From NCBI RefSeq assembly GCF_000189395.1, contig NZ_AEPB01000019.1, positions 41,173 to 105,172 on the forward strand: a stretch of 64,000 nucleotides of DNA, read 5' to 3'. The DNA is from Planococcus donghaensis MPA1U2. Lineage in GTDB: Bacteria > Bacillota > Bacilli > Bacillales_A > Planococcaceae. The position numbers were made by a program, and so were the translations under genes. Below are positions 26,081 through 35,236 of this stretch, in pieces; positions within the stretch are counted from its first letter, which is position 1, and each line of letters opens with the position of its first letter. The notes under the pieces are model-generated. The model ran no database searches. It had not been told where the DNA came from and saw only the letters and a list, made by a program, of their open reading frames with translations.

Positions 26081-26524
26081 ATGATTTCATTACCAAGCAA
26101 AGATTTTCTTGATACACCGATCGAAGACTATATCATCTCTTCCGAGAAAGTTGCACATGTTCAAATAGGTAATAGTGCAGAACATGCATTACTTGTTTTG
26201 ACGAAAACTGGTTACTCAGCTATACCAGTTCTAGATTCAAAATATCGCTTTCGCGGCCTTATTAATGCACAACGAATAACTGATGCAATTCTTGGGTTAG
26301 ATCATATAGAATACGAACGGCTTTCTGATATCCGCGTGGAAGATATAATGGAAAAAGATCTTCCTTTGATCCACATTAATGAGCGGTTTCAAAAAGCGCT
26401 AGATATGGTCATTAACCAAAATTTCCTTTGCATTGTCGATGATGAAGAAATGTTTATGGGAATCTTGACACGGCGTGTTGTATTAAAGCAATTAAAAAAA
26501 CAACTTTACCAACTAAAAAAATAA
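26081..26524 (+). CDS. darB: CBS-pair protein, probable c-di-AMP receptor DarB/CbpB
   Basis: Cytoplasmic protein of 147 residues, identical in length to B. subtilis YkuL (DarB), made of two CBS motifs and little else. CBS1 is around KVAHVQIGNSAEHALLVL and YSAIPVLDSKYRFRGLI; CBS2 is around VEDIMEKDLPLIHINE and FLCIVDDEEMFMGILTRR. DarB/CbpB binds c-di-AMP and, when unliganded, stimulates the (p)ppGpp synthetase Rel and pyruvate carboxylase in B. subtilis and Listeria. Orthology rests on length and map position between fadH and ccpC. The start has AAAAGGAG. The longer frame from 26042 is not needed. Confidence 0.85.
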   Translation: MISLPSKDFLDTPIEDYIISSEKVAHVQIGNSAEHALLVLTKTGYSAIPVLDSKYRFRGLINAQRITDAILGLDHIEYERLSDIRVEDIMEKDLPLIHINERFQKALDMVINQNFLCIVDDEEMFMGILTRRVVLKQLKKQLYQLKK

Positions 26525-26530
26525 ATGCAG

Positions 26531-26558
26531 AGAAGGTCTCGTCTTAGAGGCCTTTTTT
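26531..26558 (+). terminator. Terminator after darB
   Basis: Stem AAGGTCTC / GAGGCCTT (one G-T pair), loop GTCTTA, then T residues. Confidence 0.75.
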
Positions 26559-26599
26559 ATGCTTAAAAGAAGACGGATCTTACTACTTATAACTGTTCA

Positions 26600-26681
26600 A
26601 ACTCTGGCGCCCAGATTCTAGAAGTAGAAGCCAACTTGGCTTTTGCTCATAAAATCTATAAAGGCGCTTTTGTTTTTCTTA
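26600..26681. repeat. Probable decayed copy of the structured repeat at 56.3-56.7 kb
   Basis: Shares CAGATTCT, AAGCCAACTTGGCT and AATCTATAAAGGCGCTTTT with the full repeat units at 56340-56696 but lacks the central part. The outer stem is still paired: GCGCC with GGCGC, and AGATT (26613-26617) with AATCT (26653-26657). It lies directly upstream of the frameshifted efflux gene. Confidence 0.5.
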
Positions 26682-26707
26682 TACCGAGTCGAAAAGAGGT
26701 TTGTTCA

Positions 26708-28185
26708 ATGGAAAAAACAAAAAGACCGTTAGTTTTGGCTTCTGTCATGTTGGCGATGTTTGTTAGTGCTGTGGAAGCTACAATTGTCTCAACGGCAATG
26801 CCGAGTATTGCCGCTGAGTTAGGCGGTTTTTCACAATACAGTTGGGTGTTTTCGGCCTATTTATTAATGAGTACGGTAACTGTTTTGCTTTACGGTAAAC
26901 TATCAGATATATTTGGGCGTAAACGGATTTTTACTATCGGAATGCTATTATTTTTACTCGGTTCGTTGTTATGTGGGTTGGCCACGTCGATGGATGAGCT
27001 GATCATTTTTCGCTTTGTTCAAGGACTCGGAGCTGGTGCCGTTATGCCCATTGCTACGACGATTGTCGGAGATATTTATACAAGAGAAGAGCGGGCCAAA
27101 ATACAAGGTTATTTGTCGAGTGTATGGGGGATTTCAGCCGTTACAGGTCCAGCTATTGGTGGTGTACTTGTCGTAACCATTGGGTGGGAATATGTATTTT
27201 GGGTAAATTTACCTCTTGGGATTTTGTCTTTACTAGGCGTGTTATTCTTTTTGAAAGAACCTGTAAATCATAAAACACCAGTAATCGATTACAAAGGTGC
27301 AGTCCTTTTAATGGTTGCTTTATCAAGTTTATTGTATTTACTTGTAGAAGGTGGCGTGTCATTTAGCTGGGTATCCACACAGTCGCTAATGTTAGTAATA
27401 GCTAGTAGTATCCTAATTATTTTTTCGTTTTTGTTGAACGCAAAGCTGTTGATCCGATTATGCCTTTTGAAATTTGGCGAAATAAAACCATTCTTTTTGC
27501 GAATCTCGTATCTTTAGCAACTGGAGTTATTTTAATTGGGATATCGAGTTATTTGCCTACATATGTAACGGGTGTTATGGAGCAACCTGCAGCAATTGCT
27601 GGTTTCACACTAACTGCCATGTCAATCGGTTGGCCGCTTGCCGCATTTTTCTCTGGAAGACTGTTATTGAAAATCGGTTATTTTAAAACATCATTAGCCG
27701 GGGGAGTATTCCTTGTAATTGGCTCTTTGTTATTTGTGTTGATGCAACCAAGTTTTGGGCCATTATGGGCGGCGATGTCAAGTTTTGCCATTGGCATTGG
27801 TATGGGTTTAACCAGTACGGCTTTTATCGTATCAATTCAAGCAGCTGTTTCCTACAAACAGCGCGGATCGGCTACAGCTTCGAATATGTTTATGCGAAAC
27901 TTAGGCAGTACGATTGGTGTTGCGCTACTCGGTAGTATTTTAAACAGTTCGCTTTTGCGGTATTTTACTGAAAATGACCAAAATTATACATTGAGTTCTA
28001 TCAATAATTTATTAAGTAAAAATACACGTGTCGAGATGCCAGTCGAAGCGTTAAGGTTTCTTCAAGCAGCACTAGCCGAGTCGCTTCAAATTGTATATGT
28101 CGTAACTGCATTTTTTGCGATGCTTAGTCTGGTATTGATTTTAGGGCTTCGCAGTCAAAGAGGGGTGAAGAGTCATGTCAAATGA
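26708..28185 (+). pseudogene. DHA2 family drug-efflux MFS gene, interrupted by a one-base frameshift
   Basis: The two halves of one 14-segment MFS exporter (EmrB/QacA type) lie in different frames. The first runs from ATG 26708 (AGAGG upstream) and contains GKLSDIFGRKRIF (motif A) and the motif C region AVTGPAIGGVL. The second continues from about 27433 with ERKAVDPIMPFEIW, the junction motif expected next in this family. One extra T in the run at 27428-27432 (five Ts where six are expected) would give SFFVERKAV and a single protein of about 492 residues. It is therefore either a sequencing slip or a recently inactivated or phase-variable gene. ccpC overlaps its end by 11 bases. Confidence 0.85.
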
Positions 28186-29050
28186 AGAATTGGTTATAAA
28201 AGTGTTGGCAGAAGAAGGCAATATGAGAAAAGCTGCCGAGCGATTATTTCTTTCACAACCAGCTTTATCTCAGCGTCTTCAAACCATTGAAAAAGATTGG
28301 GGTCAGCAATTGTTTATTCGGTCTCAAAAAGGACTTTCACCTACACCAGCAGGAGAATTAGTCATCCAATACGCCAACGAGACGATTCAGCGAAAAGAAG
28401 AAGTATTTGAAGTGCTCCATACGTTAACCTCAAAAGTACATGGCACATTAAAAATTGCTTGTGCCACTATTATTGGTCAAAATTGGCTGCCAAAAGTATT
28501 GAAAGATTTTGTCACGCTTTATCCAGAAGCAAAAATTCAATTGATCACAGGTTGGAGTTCGGAAATCGTTCGTGCTCTTTACGACGGCGAAGCACATATT
28601 GGAATTGTTCGTGGTCATACAGATTGGAAAGGGCCAAAATTGCACTTGTTTAAAGATACATTGTATTTAGTGGACAAAGAAATTCGGTCACTTGAAGAGC
28701 TTATTCAAACAGAGCGACCATTTATTCAGTTTAAAAGTGATTCGACTTATTATGAAGAAATTCAGCAATGGTGGCAAAAGCATTTTGCTTCCAATCCTAA
28801 ACGCCAAATAACAGTCGATCAAATCGAGACGTGTAAACAAATGGCGGTAAACGGAATTGGTTACGCCATCTTGCCATCTATTACGCTAACAGGCAGCGAA
28901 GAAGTGCATATGATGCCATTAACAAACGACGAAGAAGAATTAGAATTGACACGAGATACATGGTTAATCGGTTATGAATCAGCGTTCCAGCTGCGTCAAG
29001 TTGAAGCATTTGTCGATATCGTCAAAAAACATGCCACTTTATTAAGGTGA
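28175..29050 (+). CDS. ccpC: LysR-type regulator CcpC
   Basis: LysR-family DNA-binding regulator of 291 residues. The N-terminal helix-turn-helix is [20 protein letters not shown] (about 17-36). The co-inducer domain begins near [19 protein letters not shown], and [20 protein letters not shown] and [20 protein letters not shown] are close to what I recall of B. subtilis CcpC (YkuM). CcpC represses citrate synthase and aconitase genes and responds to citrate. The map position before dapH/dapL matches B. subtilis, except that the efflux gene precedes it with an 11-base overlap. The ribosome site AGGGGTGA lies inside the efflux gene. Confidence 0.9.
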   Translation: MSNEELVIKVLAEEGNMRKAAERLFLSQPALSQRLQTIEKDWGQQLFIRSQKGLSPTPAGELVIQYANETIQRKEEVFEVLHTLTSKVHGTLKIACATIIGQNWLPKVLKDFVTLYPEAKIQLITGWSSEIVRALYDGEAHIGIVRGHTDWKGPKLHLFKDTLYLVDKEIRSLEELIQTERPFIQFKSDSTYYEEIQQWWQKHFASNPKRQITVDQIETCKQMAVNGIGYAILPSITLTGSEEVHMMPLTNDEEELELTRDTWLIGYESAFQLRQVEAFVDIVKKHATLLR

Positions 29051-29118
29051 AGTGGATGAATTTTTATACTAAATCAGATATAATAACAACATCACATAAC
29101 AGAAAGAGGTTTTTATTG

Positions 29119-29832
29119 ATGAAACAAATGGATGCAAATGAAATTATTTCGTACATACAGAATGCTAAGAAATCGACGCCTGTAAAAGTTTACATAAAAG
29201 GACAAGGTGTTGCTGATTTAGATTATGGGACAGATTCAAAAGTATTCGGAGAAGGCAATTCAGTAACTGTATTTGGTGAATGGTCAGATATTCAAGCGGC
29301 ATTAGAAGCAAATGCTTCTGTCATTGAAGATTCTGTGGTGGAAAATGATCGCAGAAATTCAGCGATCCCAATGTTAGATATGAAAAACATCAACAGCCGT
29401 ATTGAACCGGGTGCATTTATCCGTGAAAATGTGGAAATCGGCAATAACTGTATCATCATGATGGGCGCAGTTATTAACATTGGTTCGGTTATTGGAGATG
29501 GTACGATGATCGACATGGGCGTTATTATGGGCGGCCGTGCAACTGTCGGGAAAAACTGTCACATTGGAGCTGGCGCAGTACTAGCAGGCGTGATTGAGCC
29601 AGCATCAGCTACTCCTGTTATTGTTGAAGATGACGTGATGATTGGTGCTAATGCAGTTGTTCTTGAAGGAGTTCGCATTGGTAAAGGTGCAGTTGTGGCA
29701 GCAGGCGCAATTGTTATCGAAGATGTACCTGAAAACTCAGTAGTGGGCGGAACTCCAGCGCGTGTATTGAAATTGATGGATGCAAAAACTCGTTCAAAAA
29801 CAGAAATTAAACAAGAATTAAGACAGCTATAA
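29119..29832 (+). CDS. dapH: Tetrahydrodipicolinate N-acetyltransferase DapH
   Basis: Acetylates tetrahydrodipicolinate with acetyl-CoA in the acetyl branch of DAP/lysine synthesis; 237 residues, the usual length. The N-terminal alpha domain (about 1-85) is followed by a left-handed beta-helix with hexapeptide repeats. These include [20 protein letters not shown], the [19 protein letters not shown] turn and [23 protein letters not shown] 29119 follows AGAAAGAGG; the frame is open further upstream to 29047 but without a ribosome site. It forms an operon with dapL, whose start is 12 bases after the stop. The product feeds both lysine and any DAP used by the cell wall. Confidence 0.95.
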   Translation: MKQMDANEIISYIQNAKKSTPVKVYIKGQGVADLDYGTDSKVFGEGNSVTVFGEWSDIQAALEANASVIEDSVVENDRRNSAIPMLDMKNINSRIEPGAFIRENVEIGNNCIIMMGAVINIGSVIGDGTMIDMGVIMGGRATVGKNCHIGAGAVLAGVIEPASATPVIVEDDVMIGANAVVLEGVRIGKGAVVAAGAIVIEDVPENSVVGGTPARVLKLMDAKTRSKTEIKQELRQL

Positions 29833-29844
29833 TCGGTGAATCCA

Positions 29845-30960
29845 ATGGAATTAGTGAAAATTAGAAGAGCTTTGCATCAAATTCCGGAAATTGGTTTTCA
29901 AGAAGTAAAAACGCAAGCCTATTTAATGGACATTATTTCTCAGTTCCCACAAGAGCGTTTAGAAATAGTGAAATGGCGTACTGGGATTGCAGTTAAAGTG
30001 TTAGGTGAAAACCCGACCAAGCTAATTGGTTGGAGAACAGACATAGATGCTTTGCCAATTACAGAAGAAACAGGCTTAGAATTTCAATCGACTCATCCAG
30101 GATTTATGCATGCGTGTGGTCATGATATTCACATGACAATTGCCATTGGCTTTTTGCAAAAACTAATTGAAAAACCGATTAATGACGATGTGGTTATTTT
30201 ATTTCAACCAGCTGAAGAAGGTCCGGGAGGCGCATTGCCTTTTCGGGAGTGGTTGAAAAAAGAAAAGCCTGATTTTCTTCCGGATATGATTTTTGCTTTG
30301 CATATCGCACCAGAACTCCCTGTAGGCACCGTGGGTACACGACCAGGATTATTGTTCGCGAATACATCGGAGCTGTTTATCGATCTTCACGGCAAAGGTG
30401 GGCATGCTGCTTTTCCTCATCTAACAGAAGACATGGCAGTTGCTGCGGCTTCCTTGCTTATGCAATTGCAGACGATTGTTAGTCGAAACGTGAACCCAAT
30501 GGATTCAGCTGTCCTGACCATTGGCAAGCTTAGTGCTGGCACAGTGCAAAACATTATCGCTGAACATGCGCGTCTAGAAGGAACCATTCGTACGCTAAAC
30601 AGTGAATCAATGAGCCAGATGAAAAAGCGAATTGAAGCAATTTGTCGTGCAGTAGAAGAAGCATACAATTGTCGAGTTAGTATCGATTACGGTTCAAGCT
30701 ATCTCGAAGTCAATAATGATCAAGAGTTAGCTGGTAAATTTTTAGATTATGCAAACCGAGTACCTACTATTAAAGCTATACGTAGCGAAGCGGCAATGAC
30801 TGGCGAGGACTTTGGCTATTTTACTGAGCAACTTCCCGGCGTAATGTTTTGGGCAGGTGTTGCTTCCTCTTATGGGTTGCATCACGCAAAGTTAAACCCC
30901 GATGAACAAGTATTAACATTCATGCCAGATTTTCTACATGGCTTCTTTTTAGAACTATAA
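29845..30960 (+). CDS. dapL: N-acetyldiaminopimelate deacetylase DapL
   Basis: M20-family metallo-amidohydrolase of 371 residues that removes the acetyl group in the DAP pathway. It shows the typical start [15 protein letters not shown], the metal motifs [11 protein letters not shown] and [10 protein letters not shown] (about 86-95), QPAEEGPGG (about 130-138) with the catalytic Glu pair, and a late [12 protein letters not shown] with the last metal His. ATG 29845 is favoured by GGTGA six bases upstream; GTG 29836, nine bases earlier, remains possible. It follows dapH as in B. subtilis (ykuQ-ykuR) and ends at a strong terminator, marking the end of this conserved block. Confidence 0.95.
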   Translation: MELVKIRRALHQIPEIGFQEVKTQAYLMDIISQFPQERLEIVKWRTGIAVKVLGENPTKLIGWRTDIDALPITEETGLEFQSTHPGFMHACGHDIHMTIAIGFLQKLIEKPINDDVVILFQPAEEGPGGALPFREWLKKEKPDFLPDMIFALHIAPELPVGTVGTRPGLLFANTSELFIDLHGKGGHAAFPHLTEDMAVAAASLLMQLQTIVSRNVNPMDSAVLTIGKLSAGTVQNIIAEHARLEGTIRTLNSESMSQMKKRIEAICRAVEEAYNCRVSIDYGSSYLEVNNDQELAGKFLDYANRVPTIKAIRSEAAMTGEDFGYFTEQLPGVMFWAGVASSYGLHHAKLNPDEQVLTFMPDFLHGFFLEL

Positions 30961-30992
30961 GAACAGGCAGCTTCGGCTGCCTGTTCTTTTTT
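30960..30992 (+). terminator. Terminator after dapL
   Basis: A 12-bp stem AGAACAGGCAGC / GCTGCCTGTTCT with a TTCG tetraloop and following T run. Confidence 0.9.
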
Positions 30993-31086
30993 AGTAAGAA
31001 AATTAAACCATCTTTTATTGTGAGAATATGGAACTATTTTTAATTCGTAGCGTACTAATAAAGAGACGAGTAAAAGGGGGATCAAC

Positions 31087-33447
31087 ATGTATAGACGAGT
31101 GCTGGCATTTTTTGCTTTTGCATTGTTAATTAGTTTTTTTATCGTGCCACAACCATCTTTAGCGGCGCCACAAATCACAGTAGATTCAAGTGCCGGTTTT
31201 CAAAACAAGGTAAAATACGAAAAAGGGTTACCGTTGCAATTTACGATAACTAACGACGGGTCAGCGTTCTCTGGCGATTTAGTACTTAGCTTTTCAGAAA
31301 CTTATAATCTTGGAGCTGGAATGGCAGTACCCATCGAGCTCGCTGAAGGAGAAACAAAGTCGCTACAAGTCGCAGTATCTGGATTAACGGATACCTATTA
31401 TTCAGGAGGAACAGGCGACCAAAATATTTTCTTATTTGAAGGTGGATGGAAAGACGGAAAATCTATTGCTTTTAAAGGAAGTAAAAAGATACAGCCTTCC
31501 AATTATTCACCTATGTCCTTATTTGTGGCAACGTTAACCGACGATCAAGACCGCTTATCGCCTTTAAAGCAACTTTCAATACCGAATAGTGAAGGTGTGG
31601 AAGTATTTCATCTAAATCAATTAAAAAATTTCACTTTACCTACCGAAGCGCAAGCTTGGGACATGATTGATTTTTTAGTTATTGACGAATTCTCTTATAG
31701 TGATTTACCAGTAGCTACACAACAAGCTATTTTGCTGTGGCTTCAACAAGGCGGACACGTGATTACGGGATCTTCCAGTAACCTAGAAGCAGAACTCGGA
31801 AATTTGAGTGAATATTTGCCTTTAAATTTAGCAGAATCAAAAGAAATGACAATTCCAGGATTTGAAAAACCCATCCCCGTGTTTCAAGCAACTGCTAAAG
31901 AAGGAGCAGTCGTTAAACTGCAAAAAGACGGTCAAGTTCTGGCAGCATCACGGTCTGTTGGATCTGGCAGTTTGACCCAAACGAGTTTTTCACTTGGTGA
32001 TGAAACTGTTTCAAGTCAAAAAGGTTATAGTCAAGTGATTTCGAATTTTTTCCCGTCATCTGTAGCAAACTATAATGCGATGGGTGGGCAATCAATTCTT
32101 GATTATATGACGTATGAAGTTGGCAGTGTTAACGAACTATTTGATAGCTTTGAAGTGTCAAAACCATTCATTATAACGATTATCGTGCTATATATATTAT
32201 TAATTGTCCCTATTTTATATATTGTACTGAAGAAAAAGGACAAACGTGAATATGCGTGGTTTATCATTCCGACGATTGCATTGTTGACTTCAATTGGATT
32301 ATTCGCTTTTGGAGCAAAAGATCGTATCGGAAATCCGCAAATTCAACAAACTGGATTTTTTGAAGTAGATGCTGATAATGGATTAAAAGGTTATTACGTC
32401 AATTCATTGCTTTCAAACCGTGGAGGAAATTATGAATTTACAGCCCCATCATCTACTACCATGACGCATCGCTTAGCTAGTGAATTTTCAACCACGCAGC
32501 CATATTTATCGGCCATGTTGGAAAAAGGAGCTGCAAGCAACCAAATGACCTTACGCGATATGCGTTATTGGTCTGTTGGTTCGATTATGGGCCAATCCTA
32601 TATTGAAGATAGCGGGGACTTCGGCATCGATTTGGAAGTCGCAAATGAAAAAATTACTGGAACTATTCAAAATAATTTTCCATTTGCAGTCGAAAGTGTT
32701 TCGATTTGGACTGGCACACGTCTTATAGACATTGGCAAGTTAAATCCAGGTGAAGAATTAGTGGTGGATGAAACAGTTCAATCAGCTATTTTATCACCAG
32801 CTGCACCGATTGGTCAGTCTTATAGTTATCAGCCAATAGCGAATTTAAAAGAGTTAGAAAAAGCGCGTCGTCAAACATTGCTTACTATGTCTTATGAGCA
32901 ATTGTCACAAAACGGAAAAACACCGTATGTGGTTGCATATACTCAAGATGCCATCGTTCCAATTACGCTTGAAAACCAACGGGCATCTGTAGAATCTGTC
33001 CATCTTATAGCCCAAAGCTTTAAACCGAAATTGAGCTTGAGTGGTGCGATTACTTTAAATACTGATGTATTCTCGATGGATCTTGCATCGGCTAATAACA
33101 CCGGCTATTTTGAAAACGTATCAGATGATCCTTACATGTATTACTTAGAACCGGGTGAATATGAACTTACTTATACACTGCCAGAAGATGTGGAGCTAAA
33201 AAAAGCTGATTGGGATGAATTATCAGTGACCAAGTCTGCGACAAATTTAACTGTTAGTATATTCAATTATGAAAGTGAAGATTATGAGGAAATTGACGAG
33301 TCTAATCAAAAATTCACCGACAATGCTAAAAATTATTTGAATGCAGAAGGCACTATTAAACTTAAATTAAACATGACTGAAAATAATTCTGGAATTCCCG
33401 AAGTGATTGTGCCAAAAGTTAAATTGAAAGGAGTGATTGCTCCGTGA
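31087..33447 (+). CDS. Exported two-domain membrane protein, first gene of the ABC-MoxR-VWA operon
   Basis: Protein of 786 residues with a Sec signal peptide (about 1-27, VPQPSLAAPQ cleavage region). An extracytoplasmic N-terminal part (about 28-355) contains a beta-sandwich and a segment around FLVIDEFSYSDLP and WLQQGGHVITGS, similar to the glutamine-amidotransferase-like fold found in large VWA proteins. Two membrane segments follow (about 359-382 and 391-411) with a short basic cytoplasmic turn (KKKDKREYA). A second large outside domain (about 412-786) is beta-rich and acidic near its end. The family was not identified. It overlaps the ABC ATPase gene by four bases. The ribosome site is AAGGGGGA. 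Confidence 0.78.
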   Translation: MYRRVLAFFAFALLISFFIVPQPSLAAPQITVDSSAGFQNKVKYEKGLPLQFTITNDGSAFSGDLVLSFSETYNLGAGMAVPIELAEGETKSLQVAVSGLTDTYYSGGTGDQNIFLFEGGWKDGKSIAFKGSKKIQPSNYSPMSLFVATLTDDQDRLSPLKQLSIPNSEGVEVFHLNQLKNFTLPTEAQAWDMIDFLVIDEFSYSDLPVATQQAILLWLQQGGHVITGSSSNLEAELGNLSEYLPLNLAESKEMTIPGFEKPIPVFQATAKEGAVVKLQKDGQVLAASRSVGSGSLTQTSFSLGDETVSSQKGYSQVISNFFPSSVANYNAMGGQSILDYMTYEVGSVNELFDSFEVSKPFIITIIVLYILLIVPILYIVLKKKDKREYAWFIIPTIALLTSIGLFAFGAKDRIGNPQIQQTGFFEVDADNGLKGYYVNSLLSNRGGNYEFTAPSSTTMTHRLASEFSTTQPYLSAMLEKGAASNQMTLRDMRYWSVGSIMGQSYIEDSGDFGIDLEVANEKITGTIQNNFPFAVESVSIWTGTRLIDIGKLNPGEELVVDETVQSAILSPAAPIGQSYSYQPIANLKELEKARRQTLLTMSYEQLSQNGKTPYVVAYTQDAIVPITLENQRASVESVHLIAQSFKPKLSLSGAITLNTDVFSMDLASANNTGYFENVSDDPYMYYLEPGEYELTYTLPEDVELKKADWDELSVTKSATNLTVSIFNYESEDYEEIDESNQKFTDNAKNYLNAEGTIKLKLNMTENNSGIPEVIVPKVKLKGVIAP

Positions 33448-34379
33448 TTGAAACAATTGGATTAACAAAAAAATACGGTTCTTTCTACGCACTTCAGGAT
33501 TTGAATCTGGTGGTAGAAGATAGCACAGTTTTTGGTTTTGTTGGTGCAAACGGAGCGGGTAAATCAACAACTTTCTCGATTTTAGCCACATTGCTTCAAC
33601 CAACAGCTGGAGATACTTTTATCAATGGGATGAGCGTTACTAAAAATCCTCAAGAAGTTCGTAAACAAATTGGCTATGTGCCAGATTTCTTTGGTGTTTA
33701 TGATCAATTAAAAACAGATGAGTACTTAGATTTTTACGGTGCAAGTTATGGCATTAAACCAAAAGAGCGTGCTGAATTGATTCCAAAGCTTTTGGAGTTA
33801 GTCAATTTAGAGAACAAGCGATATGAATATGTTGATTTATTATCCCGAGGAATGAAGCAACGATTATGTCTAGCACGTGCATTAATTCACGATCCAAAAA
33901 TACTAATTTTAGATGAACCGGCATCAGGACTAGATCCACGTGCGCGAGTAGAAATGAGAGATATACTAAGAGAACTAAAAGCCATGGGGAAGACTATTTT
34001 AATTTCGTCTCATATCCTTCCAGAACTTGCAGAAATGTGTGACAGTATCGGGGTTATTGATAATGGTAAATTGATTGCACAAGGATCCGTTGCTGACATT
34101 CAAGCCCAATTGCAAAGTGAAAAAGTGCTTCGTGTTAAAATAATCGGCGACATGCAGGCAGTTGTTTCGTTTTTTGAAATGGATCCATTTGTTTCTCAAC
34201 TTGTAGAGCTGCAAGGTAAAAATACACTTCAATTTTTCTATCGCGGCAGTGAAGAAGATCAACTGCAATTGTTGCAACGCGCAATTCAACAAAAATTGCC
34301 GATTCTTTCATTTTCTGAAGAAGAAACTGATTTAGAAGATGTCTTTATGGCGATTACAAAAGGAGTGGAAATTGGATGA
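33444..34379 (+). CDS. ABC transporter ATP-binding protein
   Basis: Nucleotide-binding subunit of 311 residues. Walker A is GANGAGKST (about 34-42). The Q-loop lies in IGYVPDFFGVYDQLKTDEYL. The signature is LSRGMKQRL (about 133-141), and Walker B is ILILDEPASGLDP (about 153-165). The C-terminal extension of about 90 residues is typical of ABC-2 exporter ATPases. Its GTG start overlaps the previous stop, and its own stop overlaps the permease start (ATGA), so the three proteins are translationally coupled and probably form one transporter. The substrate is unknown; regulator-linked drug export is not suggested by the neighbours. Confidence 0.93.
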   Translation: MIETIGLTKKYGSFYALQDLNLVVEDSTVFGFVGANGAGKSTTFSILATLLQPTAGDTFINGMSVTKNPQEVRKQIGYVPDFFGVYDQLKTDEYLDFYGASYGIKPKERAELIPKLLELVNLENKRYEYVDLLSRGMKQRLCLARALIHDPKILILDEPASGLDPRARVEMRDILRELKAMGKTILISSHILPELAEMCDSIGVIDNGKLIAQGSVADIQAQLQSEKVLRVKIIGDMQAVVSFFEMDPFVSQLVELQGKNTLQFFYRGSEEDQLQLLQRAIQQKLPILSFSEEETDLEDVFMAITKGVEIG

Positions 34380-35224
34380 AAACCCTATTTACCAATCCTG
34401 TACTAGTTAAAGAGCTTAAATTGCGTTTCCGCAACTTGAAAAGTTTTACAGGTATTTTGTTTTACTTGATCGCGATGAGTGTTTTTGTGTTTGGTTTTAT
34501 CTTTCTAGCTACGTCTTTAACTGGAAATGGGTTTTTCCGTCCAGATGAAAGTTTCATGCTATTTAGTATGATGACGTATATTCAATTAGGATTGATTTTA
34601 TTTATTACGCCCGCCTTAACAGCAGGTACGATTAGTACAGAACGTGAAAAACAAACATTGAACATATTGCTAACCACGTCGCAAACGTCATTTCAAATCA
34701 TATTTGGAAAAATGACGTCATCGATCGCATTTTTATTGTTGATGATTGTGTCTGGTTTACCTATTTACAGTTTAGTTTTCTTATATGGAGGCGTTTCTCC
34801 GAGTCAATTATTATATATTTTCCTGTTTTATATGCTGACTTTACTCGCAATTGCGAGCATTGGGGTCATGTTTTCAACGTTAATTAGAAAAACCATTGTT
34901 GCAATTATTGCCACTTATGGAGCCATGATTTTTCTTGCGGGTGTCACGGCATTCTTTTTATTAATCTCTGTTCAAGTTTCTCAAATGGGCATGACTTCGC
35001 CGGCGACAACCATGTCGCCAATAGCTCATTTTTGGGCAACGATTAACCCACCGGCAGTGTTGTTGACTTTATTACAGCCACCGATGGAAGAGCAATTGCA
35101 AACAGTGACGTTGGTACCTATCCCATTATGGATTGGTTACACCATTTTTTATGTACTACTAACAGCTGGCAGTTTATTGTTAGCTGTAAAAAAATTGCGC
35201 GTAAATATGAATAAATACAAATAA
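34376..35224 (+). CDS. ABC-2 type permease
   Basis: Membrane subunit of 282 residues with about six hydrophobic segments. It begins with FTNPVLVKELKLRFRN, the amphipathic interface helix of ABC-2/NosY-like permeases. TAGTISTEREKQTLNILLTT (about 81-100) is the conserved 'ER-x-x-G/Q-T-x-x-x-L-L' coupling region. It pairs with the ATPase encoded directly upstream (four-base overlap). The arrangement of ATPase, permease and an accessory exported protein brings to mind the GldA/GldF/GldG trio of gliding Bacteroidota, but this is only a layout analogy. Confidence 0.88.
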   Translation: MKTLFTNPVLVKELKLRFRNLKSFTGILFYLIAMSVFVFGFIFLATSLTGNGFFRPDESFMLFSMMTYIQLGLILFITPALTAGTISTEREKQTLNILLTTSQTSFQIIFGKMTSSIAFLLLMIVSGLPIYSLVFLYGGVSPSQLLYIFLFYMLTLLAIASIGVMFSTLIRKTIVAIIATYGAMIFLAGVTAFFLLISVQVSQMGMTSPATTMSPIAHFWATINPPAVLLTLLQPPMEEQLQTVTLVPIPLWIGYTIFYVLLTAGSLLLAVKKLRVNMNKYK

Positions 35225-35236
35225 GGAGGGATTCTC

